NCBI GenBank assembly: GCA_029883965.1
Contig: JAOUIN010000077.1
Span: 1-9,342 of the forward strand
DNA length: 9,342 bases
Direction: 5' to 3'
Source of the DNA: Betaproteobacteria bacterium
Lineage (GTDB): Bacteria > Pseudomonadota > Gammaproteobacteria > Burkholderiales > SG8-41
The first letter of the stretch is position 1; each line of letters starts with the position of its first letter. This document shows, piece after piece, positions 1 to 6,492 of the stretch. The notes beneath the pieces are model-generated. The model was not told the origin of the DNA, ran no database searches, and saw only the letters and a program-made list of their open reading frames with translations. The position numbers and the translations under genes were made by a program.

Positions 1-1
1 G

Positions 2-544
2 GTCCTGGGATCACTGCTGGGGGCCTGCGTTGCGCTGATGAAGTACCTTGCCGATCCGTACAATCAGCTGCCGGCGATTACCTTCTGGCTGCTGGGCAGC
101 CTGGCTGCAACGGATCCGCGCGATCTGTGGATTGCCGCGCCGCTGTTGCTCACCGGACTGCTGCCATTATGGCTGCTGCGCTGGCGCATCAATGTGCTGT
201 CGCTGGATGATGAGGAGGCGCGCGCGCTGGGCGTGCCTGCCGGTCGCATCCGTCTGCTGGTGATCATCGGCGCGACGCTGATGACTTCGGCTGCGGTCGC
301 AATCTCCGGAGTCGTCGGCTGGATCGGCCTGGTGATTCCGCATTTCGCGCGCATGCTGACCGGACCGGATTTTTCGCGACTGCTGCCGGTCGCGGTGCTG
401 CTCGGCGCGGCATTCCTGGTTGCCGTCGATACATTGGCGCGATCGGTGGCCAGCATCGAAATCCCGCTCGGTGTGCTGACCGCATTTGTGGGCACGCCGC
501 TGTTCCTGTGGCAACTGGCCACTGCGCGCCGGGGATGGCAATGA
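2..544 (+). CDS. FecCD/BtuC-family ABC transporter permease, C-terminal half (5' partial)
   Basis: The reading frame is open from base 2, so the start lies upstream; 180 residues are visible against the usual 330-350 for the family. It is an integral inner-membrane subunit of a type II (BtuCD-like) ABC importer. Family signatures are FWLLGSL shortly after the left edge, the LSLDDEEARALGVPAGR segment (the loop that contacts the ATPase) and the GVVGWIGLVIPHFAR block, followed by more hydrophobic helices and a short basic tail. The stop overlaps the ATG of the ATPase gene (ATGA), so the two are translationally coupled. The family carries ferric siderophores, haem, cobalamin, and in the MolBC case molybdate or tungstate. 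The substrate cannot be read from the permease alone. The tight link to modABC favours an oxyanion (inference); iron or cobalamin remain possible. Confidence 0.93.
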   Translation, partial: VLGSLLGACVALMKYLADPYNQLPAITFWLLGSLAATDPRDLWIAAPLLLTGLLPLWLLRWRINVLSLDDEEARALGVPAGRIRLLVIIGATLMTSAAVAISGVVGWIGLVIPHFARMLTGPDFSRLLPVAVLLGAAFLVAVDTLARSVASIEIPLGVLTAFVGTPLFLWQLATARRGWQ

Positions 545-1326
545 GGCTGACCGCGAACGATCTCGCTTTCGGTTATCGCGATCACAGGGTCGGCAGCGGC
601 GTGACGCTGGAACTGGTGGCCGGTGAAGTGCTGTGCCTGCTCGGTCCCAACGGCAGCGGCAAGACCACGCTGTTCAAAACACTGCTGGGCCTGTTGCCGC
701 CGCAGGGTGGTGCGGTGTGGCTGGACGGCGTCGACGTGAAGACGCTGCCGCGCGAGGCGATTGCGCGCCAGGTCAGCTACGTGCCGCAGGCCCATGCTGC
801 ATTTTTTCCTTACACCGTGCGCGAAGTCGTGCTGATGGGGCGCACGGCACACATGGGGCTGTTCGCCGCGCCGTCGGCGCGCGATTACGCTGCTTCGATC
901 GCCGCAATCCGGCGCATGGGGCTCGAACATCTGACGCATGCGATGTACACGCGCATTTCCGGCGGTGAGCGGCAAATGGCGCTGATTGCGCGCGCACTGG
1001 CGCAGGATGCCCGCATGATGGTTATGGATGAGCCGACGGCCAATCTCGATTTCGGCAATCAGGTGCGCGTGCTCGAGCGCATACGCGCACTGGCGGATGA
1101 CGGTATCGGTGTATTGCTGTCCACCCACGATCCGGATCACGCGTTCCTGTGCGCAGACCGCGTGGCGATGCTCAACCGGGGCGAACTGGTGGCCTGTGGT
1201 ACTCCTGCCGAAGAAATCACGGCGCCGCGCCTGCGACAGTTGTACGGCATAGACGTCGCCGTGACGGCGCTGACGCTCGACGGTGCGCGCGAGCGCAGCG
1301 TCTGCCTGCCGCTGGGTGCACTCTGA
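541..1326 (+). CDS. FecE/BtuD-type ABC transporter ATPase, partner of the upstream permease
   Basis: A 261-residue cytoplasmic ATPase that powers the upstream permease. All expected motifs are present: Walker A GPNGSGKTT at residues 35-43, the Q-loop region SYVPQAH, signature SGGER at 140-144, Walker B MMVMDEPTANLD with the catalytic Asp-Glu pair at 163-164, and the switch His at 196 in STHDPDHA. The stretch VLMGRTAHMGLFAAPS after the Q-loop is typical of the FecE-like subfamily and resembles what I recall of Haemophilus MolC. I chose the ATG at 541 because it overlaps the permease stop in an ATGA and the next residues (MRLTANDLAFGYRD) match the usual N-terminus. In-frame ATGs at 508 and 535 would add an unlikely leader. 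Its TGA shares one base with the modA ATG, so the set is probably co-transcribed with the molybdate genes. Confidence 0.92.
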   Translation: MRLTANDLAFGYRDHRVGSGVTLELVAGEVLCLLGPNGSGKTTLFKTLLGLLPPQGGAVWLDGVDVKTLPREAIARQVSYVPQAHAAFFPYTVREVVLMGRTAHMGLFAAPSARDYAASIAAIRRMGLEHLTHAMYTRISGGERQMALIARALAQDARMMVMDEPTANLDFGNQVRVLERIRALADDGIGVLLSTHDPDHAFLCADRVAMLNRGELVACGTPAEEITAPRLRQLYGIDVAVTALTLDGARERSVCLPLGAL

Positions 1327-2108
1327 TGAATTTACGTAAGATATTGTTTTTAAAAGTATTTTTGTGCTCTATGGGCTTCTGCGCTGCTGCGGTGGCGGAT
1401 ACGCCGGCAATTGCTGCGGCGTCCGACCTGAAATTCGCACTGGAAGCGGTGGCCGTTCGCTTCCATGCTGACACCAGGCAGGAGGTGCGTTTGTCGTTCG
1501 GGTCTTCCGGCAACTACTTCCGTCAGATCGGGCAGGGCGCACCGTTCCAGCTGTTCCTGTCGGCCGACGAGGATTTTGTGCTGCGGTTGCATCAGGCCGG
1601 CAAAACCGAAGACCGCGGGGTGCTCTATGCAACCGGACGCATCGTGCTGTTTGCTCCGCATGGCTCGCCGCTGCAGGTCGATGCGCAGATGGCGGGACTG
1701 AAAGCGGCCATTGCAGCCGGCAGCATCCGCCGTTTCGCCATCGCCAATCCAGAGCACGCGCCGTACGGCCGTGCGGCCGAGCAGGCGTTGCACAAGCTCG
1801 GACTGTGGGAAGGATTGCGGGGCCGGCTGGTGCTCGGAGAAAACGTGTCGCAGGCTGCGCAGTTTGCCGCCAGCGGCTCTACCCAGGGCGGTATCTTTGC
1901 CTACTCGCTGGCGTTGGCCCCGGTGGTCGCGCGCCAGGGTCGTTACATCCTGCTGCCCGAAAACCTGCACCAGCCGCTGCGCCAGCGTATGGCCCTGGTC
2001 AAGGGGGCGGGCGCGAATGCACGCGATTTTTATGCCTATCTGCAGCAGCCGGCAGCGCGCAAGGTGCTGGAACAATACGGTTTTGCCGTGCCAGGCGCGG
2101 CAAAGTAA
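1326..2108 (+). CDS. modA: ModA, periplasmic molybdate-binding protein
   Basis: A 260-residue periplasmic binding protein that delivers molybdate (and usually tungstate) to ModBC. A Sec signal peptide is visible: basic MNLRK, a hydrophobic core, and a cleavage site after AVA around residue 24. The mature part carries ModA hallmarks in order: AAASDLKFAL, SFGSSGNYFRQIGQGAPF with the Ser-rich oxyanion loop, LFLSADED, GRIVLFAP, AIANPEHAPYGRAAEQAL and LGENVSQAAQFAASGSTQGG. The ATG at 1326 is chosen because it gives a clean signal peptide and forms TGATG with the ATPase stop; the frame is open further upstream, but that part lies inside the ATPase gene. The first dozen codons are strikingly AT-rich compared with the surroundings. 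Only a weak Shine-Dalgarno is present, so reinitiation after the upstream gene is likely. Confidence 0.96.
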   Translation: MNLRKILFLKVFLCSMGFCAAAVADTPAIAAASDLKFALEAVAVRFHADTRQEVRLSFGSSGNYFRQIGQGAPFQLFLSADEDFVLRLHQAGKTEDRGVLYATGRIVLFAPHGSPLQVDAQMAGLKAAIAAGSIRRFAIANPEHAPYGRAAEQALHKLGLWEGLRGRLVLGENVSQAAQFAASGSTQGGIFAYSLALAPVVARQGRYILLPENLHQPLRQRMALVKGAGANARDFYAYLQQPAARKVLEQYGFAVPGAAK

Positions 2109-2111
2109 AAC

Positions 2112-2783
2112 ATGGACTGGTCGGCCCTCAGCCTGTCGTTGAAGCTCGCCGCGTGGACGGTGTTGATCCTGCTGCCATTGGGCATCTGGGTCGGGCATTT
2201 CCTCGCCGCGAACCGTTTTCGCGGCAGGGCGTGGGTGGAGGCGCTGCTGGCATTGCCGCTGGTGTTGCCGCCGACGGTGCTGGGTTATTACCTGCTGGTG
2301 GCGATGGGCGGCGCGTCGCCGCTGGGCCAGATGTATGAAACGGTATTCGGGCGGCCGCTGGTGTTCAGTTTCGAAGGCTTGCTGGTCGCATCGGTGATTT
2401 TTAATATCCCGTTTGCGATCCAGCCGATGCAGCGCGGTTTCGAAGCCATCGCACCGGAGGTGCGCGACGCTGCGGCGTGCTGCGGCCTGTCCCGCTGGCG
2501 TACCTTGTGGCGTATCGAACTACCGCTGGCGTGGCCCGGCATCCTGTCGGCAATGGTGCTGACCTTTGCCCATACGCTGGGGGAATTCGGCGTGGTACTG
2601 ATGGTCGGCGGCAGCATCCCCGGTGAGACCAAAACCGTGGCCATCGCCATTTACGACCGGGTGCAGGCATTTGATACGGCCGGTGCCGGCATCATGTCAG
2701 CGGCATTGCTTCTGATTTCGCTGGTGGCCATCGGTTTCGCTTATTTCACGACGGCGCGTTCGCGCACCCAGCGCCATGGGTGA
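2112..2783 (+). CDS. modB: ModB, molybdate ABC transporter permease
   Basis: A 223-residue inner-membrane permease of the high-affinity molybdate importer. It has about five to six hydrophobic segments, the ALPLVLPPTVLGYYLL stretch typical of ModB (about 47-62), and the cytoplasmic EAA loop EVRDAAACCGLSRWRTLWRIELP at about 116-138 that docks on ModC. The conserved HTLGEFGVVLMVGGSIPGETKT block follows (154-175). Length matches the family. The ATG lies 3 nt after the modA stop with no convincing ribosome binding site, which points to translational coupling. Its last codons overlap the modC start by 8 nt. Confidence 0.96.
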   Translation: MDWSALSLSLKLAAWTVLILLPLGIWVGHFLAANRFRGRAWVEALLALPLVLPPTVLGYYLLVAMGGASPLGQMYETVFGRPLVFSFEGLLVASVIFNIPFAIQPMQRGFEAIAPEVRDAAACCGLSRWRTLWRIELPLAWPGILSAMVLTFAHTLGEFGVVLMVGGSIPGETKTVAIAIYDRVQAFDTAGAGIMSAALLLISLVAIGFAYFTTARSRTQRHG

Positions 2784-3909
2784 CGGCGGCATCGACATCC
2801 GGCTGCAGCAATCGGGGCCGATACCGCTGGATGCCGCGCTCGAATGCGCGCCGGGCGAAGTGCTGGCGCTGGTCGGACCGTCGGGCAGCGGCAAGACCAC
2901 CATCCTGCGCGCGATCGCGGGGCTGCTGCGTGTGGCGCAGGGCGCGATCCGCTGCGGCGGAGTCACGTGGTTCGATGCACAACAGGGTGTTTATCTTGAT
3001 GCACGCCACCGTCGCGTCGGATATGTGTTCCAGAATTACGCACTGTTTCCGCATCTGAGCGCATTGCACAATGTCATGGAGGCCATGCTCGAATTGCCTG
3101 CCGATGAACGTGAGCGCCGCGCCCGCGACGTACTTGCGCGCGTGAGGCTGGCCGGACTCGAGGATCGCGTCCCGGCCATGCTGTCGGGTGGCCAGCAACA
3201 GCGCGTTGCTGTGGCGCGCGCATTGGCGCGCGAACCCGAGGTCATGCTGCTTGACGAGCCGTTTTCCGCGGTGGATCGCGCGACACGCCAGCGCCTGTAT
3301 CGCGAGCTGGCTGAATTGCGGCGCGAACTGGCGATGCCGGTGATACTGGTTACTCACGATCTCGACGAAGCGCAGATGCTGTCCGATCGCCTGTGCGTGC
3401 TGCACCAGGGACGCACACTGCAGTCGGGCGAACCATTGGCGGTCATGACCCGGCCGGAAACAGTCGAGGTGGCGCAGCTCGTCGGCCTGCGCAATGTGTT
3501 CCGCGCCGGTGTGGTTGCGCATGATGCAGCGCGTGGCGTTACCACGATCGAGTGGCGGCGTCACCGGCTGGAAGCGCGGCTGCAGACGCAGTTTCCAGCG
3601 GGCGCGCAGGTCACCTGGGTTATTCCGCAGGGCCATATCGTGCTGCACCGGCGCGACCGCCCGTCACGCGGCGAGCGCGAAAACCCGGTATTCGGTAATG
3701 TGATCGAACTTCTGCCGCTGGGGGAGAACGTGGTGCTGTCGGTGGCCATCAACGGCCCCGACCGGCCGCCGCTGTTCCTGACCGTGCCTGCACATACCGC
3801 GCGTCGCAACAGTATCGCGCAGGATGTCGAGATCGGCGTGTCCCTGCTGAGCGAGGGCATACACCTGATGCCGGTGGATGACGCGCGCACGCCGGGCAAG
3901 CGCGGATGA
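2776..3909 (+). CDS. modC: ModC, molybdate ABC transporter ATPase with C-terminal TOBE domain
   Basis: A 377-residue ATPase of the ModABC importer. Walker A GPSGSGKTT is at residues 34-42, the Q-loop in GYVFQNYALFPHLS, signature LSGGQQQR at 136-143, Walker B VMLLDEPFSAVD at 156-167, and the switch His at about 194 in VTHDLDEA. After about residue 240 comes a linker and then a single Mop/TOBE-like domain (around 300-375, NVIELLPLGENVVLSVAING onward), which binds molybdate and in characterised ModC proteins mediates substrate inhibition of transport. The protein is slightly longer than many ModC (about 350-360), the extra length lying in the linker (VVAHDAARGVTTIEWRRHRLEA). The start at 2776 overlaps modB by 8 nt; translation probably depends on modB. 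Confidence 0.95.
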   Translation: MGDGGIDIRLQQSGPIPLDAALECAPGEVLALVGPSGSGKTTILRAIAGLLRVAQGAIRCGGVTWFDAQQGVYLDARHRRVGYVFQNYALFPHLSALHNVMEAMLELPADERERRARDVLARVRLAGLEDRVPAMLSGGQQQRVAVARALAREPEVMLLDEPFSAVDRATRQRLYRELAELRRELAMPVILVTHDLDEAQMLSDRLCVLHQGRTLQSGEPLAVMTRPETVEVAQLVGLRNVFRAGVVAHDAARGVTTIEWRRHRLEARLQTQFPAGAQVTWVIPQGHIVLHRRDRPSRGERENPVFGNVIELLPLGENVVLSVAINGPDRPPLFLTVPAHTARRNSIAQDVEIGVSLLSEGIHLMPVDDARTPGKRG

Positions 3910-3992
3910 GACCGGGAGCAGCGCGTTGGCCGGAAAATGCAGCGTCGTTCGCGCTGGTAAGATGGCGCCCTGATCCAAAGGCTTGAATACCC

Positions 3993-4487
3993 ATGAAAAT
4001 TTTCGGCTTTGCCGGTTATTCCGGCAGCGGCAAGACCACGTTGATCGAGAAACTGATTCCACTGTTCGTAGAACGGAATTTGAAAGTGTCGCTGATCAAA
4101 CACGCGCACCATACTTTCGACGTCGATCAGGAAGGTAAGGATTCGTACCGCCACCGGCATGCCGGCTGCACCGAAGTGCTGGTGACTTCGTCGCGGCGCT
4201 GGGCGCTGATGCATGAGCTGAGAGGTGCACCGGAGCCGGGTCTGACGGAGCAGATCGAACGCCTGTCGCCCTGTGACCTGCTGCTGGTCGAAGGTTTTAA
4301 GCACGAAACCATTGCCAAGCTGGAGGTTTTTCGTGCCGAGGTGGGTGAGTCGCTGATACATCCGCACGACAGGAACATCGTTGCGGTGGCCAGCGACGCC
4401 AAGGTGGACACGCGATTGCCGCAGTTCGACCTCAATGCACCGCCTGCCATCGCCGAGTTCATCCTCAGGCATGTTGGACTGAAGTGA
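3993..4487 (+). CDS. mobB: MobB, molybdopterin-guanine dinucleotide biosynthesis adaptor (P-loop GTPase)
   Basis: A 164-residue cytoplasmic GTP-binding protein that works with MobA in converting molybdopterin to its guanine dinucleotide form, used by DMSO-reductase-family enzymes. It begins with the nucleotide-binding P-loop GYSGSGKTT (residues 8-16), then KVSLIKHAHHTFDVDQ, GKDSYRHRHAG, and LLLVEGFKHETIAKLEVFR, all conserved in the MobB family; length is normal. It starts 83 nt after modC, the largest gap in the molybdenum block. AAAGG around 3977-3981 is a distant ribosome binding site. TAAGAT at 3958-3963 could be a -10 element, but no -35 was found, so whether mobB has its own promoter is open. 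mobA is not in this window. Confidence 0.95.
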   Translation: MKIFGFAGYSGSGKTTLIEKLIPLFVERNLKVSLIKHAHHTFDVDQEGKDSYRHRHAGCTEVLVTSSRRWALMHELRGAPEPGLTEQIERLSPCDLLLVEGFKHETIAKLEVFRAEVGESLIHPHDRNIVAVASDAKVDTRLPQFDLNAPPAIAEFILRHVGLK

Positions 4488-4506
4488 GTTGCCGGACGGC
4501 GGCATC

Positions 4507-4513
4507 GGGGTGA
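4507..4513 (+). promoter_or_regulatory. Ribosome binding site of moaD (GGGGTGA)
   Basis: GGGGTGA closely matches the anti-Shine-Dalgarno complement GGAGGTGA and lies 10 nt before the ATG at 4524. It supports that start and shows that moaD has its own initiation signal rather than depending only on coupling to mobB. Confidence 0.55.
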
Positions 4514-4523
4514 CAATCTCAAC

Positions 4524-4778
4524 ATGATTACTTTGCTTTATTTCGCCCGGTTGCGCGAATCGCTCGGTACCGGCCGTGAAGAACTGGCGTTACCGGCGGC
4601 GGTGAAAAACCTGGGTGCGTTGCGTGTGTACCTGGCGCAGCGCGGCGAGGCCTGGGCCGTCGAAATGGCTGCAGGCCGCAATCTGCGTGCTGCGGTCAAT
4701 CAGACCGTGGCGACTGCGGATACCGCGGTGACGGATGGCGACGAAGTGGCGTTCTTTCCGCCGGTCACCGGAGGCTAG
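4524..4778 (+). CDS. moaD: MoaD, small (sulfur-carrier) subunit of molybdopterin synthase
   Basis: An 84-residue ubiquitin-like protein. Its C-terminal Gly-Gly (residues 83-84, in FFPPVTGG) is the site that is adenylated and then thiocarboxylated, so that it can give sulfur to cyclic pyranopterin monophosphate within the MoaD-MoaE complex. The N-terminal ITLLYFARLRESLG strand and VTDGDEVAFFPPVTGG end are diagnostic. It is followed 7 nt later by its partner moaE. MoaD genes sometimes sit next to moeA; none lies between mobB and moaD here. Confidence 0.95.
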   Translation: MITLLYFARLRESLGTGREELALPAAVKNLGALRVYLAQRGEAWAVEMAAGRNLRAAVNQTVATADTAVTDGDEVAFFPPVTGG

Positions 4779-4785
4779 GGTCGCG

Positions 4786-5238
4786 ATGAACGTGCGCGTA
4801 CAGGAGCAGGATTTCGACATCAGTGCCGAAATCACCGCGATGCGCAGCGGCAATCCGAAAATAGGAGCAATCGCCAGCTTTGTCGGCGTGGTGCGCGACG
4901 TCAATGACGGCGACAGCGTTGCCACGATGACGCTGGAGCATTACCCGGGCATGACCGAGAAATCGATAGCCGCGATCATCGAGCAGGCGCGTGGCCGCTG
5001 GGAGGTGCTGGATGCACTGGTGGTCCACCGTGTCGGCACATTGAAGCCTACCGACCAGATCGTGCTGGTGATCGTCGCCAGCACCCACCGCGGCGACGCT
5101 TTTGCCGCGTGTGAATTCATCATGGATTACCTGAAGACGCAGGCGCCATTCTGGAAAAAAGAGCTGACGCCGCAGGGCGGCCGCTGGGTCGATGCGCGCG
5201 TGACAGACGACAAGGCCGCGCAGCGCTGGGAGAAGTAG
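4786..5238 (+). CDS. moaE: MoaE, large (catalytic) subunit of molybdopterin synthase
   Basis: A 150-residue cytoplasmic enzyme subunit that converts cyclic pyranopterin monophosphate to molybdopterin using MoaD thiocarboxylate. Family features are FVGVVRD with Arg37, LEHYPGMTEKSI, VVHRVGTLKPTDQIV, STHRGDAF with Arg102, and MDYLKTQAPFWKKE. Lys117 and Lys124 appear to correspond to the essential lysines 119 and 126 of E. coli MoaE. The ATG at 4786 gives the usual N-terminus and is preceded by GGAGG (4769-4773), which lies within the end of moaD. The frame stays open upstream to 4735, but that part is inside moaD and reads as unrelated basic sequence. Confidence 0.96.
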   Translation: MNVRVQEQDFDISAEITAMRSGNPKIGAIASFVGVVRDVNDGDSVATMTLEHYPGMTEKSIAAIIEQARGRWEVLDALVVHRVGTLKPTDQIVLVIVASTHRGDAFAACEFIMDYLKTQAPFWKKELTPQGGRWVDARVTDDKAAQRWEK

Positions 5239-5443
5239 GCGCGGCGGTTCACGCGCGGTTACTGACTGAATCGGCGGTGTGATGTTTCCTGGTTCGGTGG
5301 TAGTGTGTATGCATCGAAAGTGCGCTTATGCCTTTGCCTGTATATCCTGCTGCGCGTTTGCATCTCCATTTTCGAAATTCGCCAGATCATGGATCCGAAG
5401 CGCGCCGGGTTTGTGCCGTTCTGATCGGTCCTGAGGCCGTTCC
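5239..5443 (+). other. Intergenic region between the molybdenum genes and the deaminase unit
   Basis: A 205-nt gap, the longest before 8874, and the natural place for the end of the molybdenum operon and the promoter of the next unit. I found no convincing terminator (no stem followed by a T run) and no clear -35/-10 pair. A weak GAGG at 5433-5436 precedes the ATG at 5444. A 40-codon frame at 5328-5450 is present but has no supporting evidence. Confidence 0.5.
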
Positions 5444-5842
5444 ATGCTGACTCGTCGCGAATGCCTGATCATGTTGCCGTTGTTGTTGCCGGCGCTGGCG
5501 GACGCGTCGTCGCCGCTGCAGCAGGCCATGCAGCGGGCGCGGGCAATGCGTGATGAAGCCGTGCGATCGGGTGACCAGTCGTTTGGCGCCGTGGTGTTGC
5601 GTGGCGGACAGATCGTGGGGGAGGCGCCGAGTCGTGTGGTGACGGCGGGTGATCCGACTGCGCATGCTGAAATGGAGGCGATCCGAGACGCTGCGCGAAG
5701 ATTGGGCAGCCGTGACCTCTCCGGTTGCATACTGGTGTCCACGTCGCGCCCGTGCCGCATGTGCGAAGCCGCCGCCGGGTGGGCGCGCATATCGCGCATG
5801 GTGCATGGTGACGGGCTGATCGATGCCGGGCCACCCGCATGA
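5444..5842 (+). CDS. Short cytidine-deaminase-fold (nucleoside/guanine deaminase-like) protein with Tat-like signal
   Basis: A 132-residue protein. The zinc site of the nucleoside deaminase family is intact: THAEM with His74 and catalytic Glu76, and PCRMC with Cys104 and Cys107. The following AAGWARISRMVHG resembles guanine deaminases and TadA more than CDA-type enzymes. The N-terminus MLTRRECLIMLPLLLPALADASS looks like an export signal: a twin-arginine TRRECLI, a hydrophobic core and an AxA-type site near residue 21. It is therefore probably periplasmic and possibly Tat-exported (inference). It ends just after the last core strand, lacking the roughly 20-30 C-terminal residues that in guanine deaminases help complete the active site. 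Substrate is unknown. Its stop overlaps the ankyrin gene start (ATGA), suggesting a joint role. Confidence 0.82.
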   Translation: MLTRRECLIMLPLLLPALADASSPLQQAMQRARAMRDEAVRSGDQSFGAVVLRGGQIVGEAPSRVVTAGDPTAHAEMEAIRDAARRLGSRDLSGCILVSTSRPCRMCEAAAGWARISRMVHGDGLIDAGPPA

Positions 5843-6492
5843 GAAGGTTTTGCTGGCTTTTGCCGCTGATGTTGCTGCCTGTGCATGCATGGGCAGCGGA
5901 CGCTGAACTGGTTGTTGCCGCCGGGCGCGGCGACCTCGTAATGGTACGCAAACTGCTGGATTCGGGAGCTGACGTAAACGTCCGTGACGGCCGGCGCCGC
6001 AACGCAGTGCTCGCCGCGACGCAGGGCGGTCATGTCGAGACTGCGCGGCTGCTGGTTGCGCGCGGCGCTGATGTCAATGCGCAGGACAATATTCGCGACA
6101 GCGCGTTCCTGCTGGCGGGTGCGAGGGGGCATACGGAGATCGTGCGTCTGGCACTGGCGGCCGGAGCGGATCTGAAAAGCACCAATCGTTATGGCGGGAC
6201 TGCATTGATTCCGGCCTGTCATTACGGACACGTCGAGACCGTCCGCGTCCTGCTGGAATCGAAAATCGACATCAACCACGTCAACGACCTCGGTTGGACC
6301 GCGTTGCTGGAAGCGGTGATCCTGGGTGACGGTGGCCCGCGGCATGTGGAAATCGTCCGCCTGCTGATTGCGGCTCGTGCTAACGTCGATATCGCGGACA
6401 AAGACGGCGTGACGCCGCTCGCGCATGCCGAGCGGCGAGGGCAAGGGGTGATCAGCGATATGCTACGCGAGGCCAAACGGAACAGGCGATGA
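5839..6492 (+). CDS. Secreted ankyrin-repeat protein
   Basis: A 217-residue protein with a clear Sec signal peptide (MRRFCWLLPLMLLPVHAWAA, predicted cut after AWA at 19). The mature part is almost wholly ankyrin repeats, about five to six units: roughly 22-50, 55-83, 88-116, 120-149, 153-185 and a capping unit 190-215. Recurring motifs are GHVETARLLVARGADVNAQD, GHTEIVRLALAAGADL and GWTALLEAV. The fifth repeat has a short insertion, LGDGGPRHVEIV. Ankyrin repeats bind proteins and have no catalytic role of their own, so the likely partner is something in the periplasm, perhaps the co-encoded deaminase-like protein or the periplasmic face of the downstream cyclase (inference). Both gene ends overlap neighbours by 4 nt. 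Confidence 0.93.
   Translation: MRRFCWLLPLMLLPVHAWAADAELVVAAGRGDLVMVRKLLDSGADVNVRDGRRRNAVLAATQGGHVETARLLVARGADVNAQDNIRDSAFLLAGARGHTEIVRLALAAGADLKSTNRYGGTALIPACHYGHVETVRVLLESKIDINHVNDLGWTALLEAVILGDGGPRHVEIVRLLIAARANVDIADKDGVTPLAHAERRGQGVISDMLREAKRNRR

Noticed and set aside
64..1140. Long open frame on the - strand (358 codons), and similar ones at 1350-2198, 2746-3648 and 5326-6444
   Set aside because: They lie opposite well-supported + strand genes, translate to His, Arg and Gln-rich low-complexity sequence, and are typical antisense openings in GC-rich DNA.
5239..5443. Terminator or riboswitch between moaE and the deaminase gene
   Set aside because: No stable GC stem with a T run, and no recognisable molybdenum-cofactor or c-di-GMP riboswitch core.
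5328..5450. 40-codon frame ATG to TGA upstream of the deaminase gene
   Set aside because: No ribosome binding site, no recognisable features, and it overlaps the deaminase start; more likely chance.
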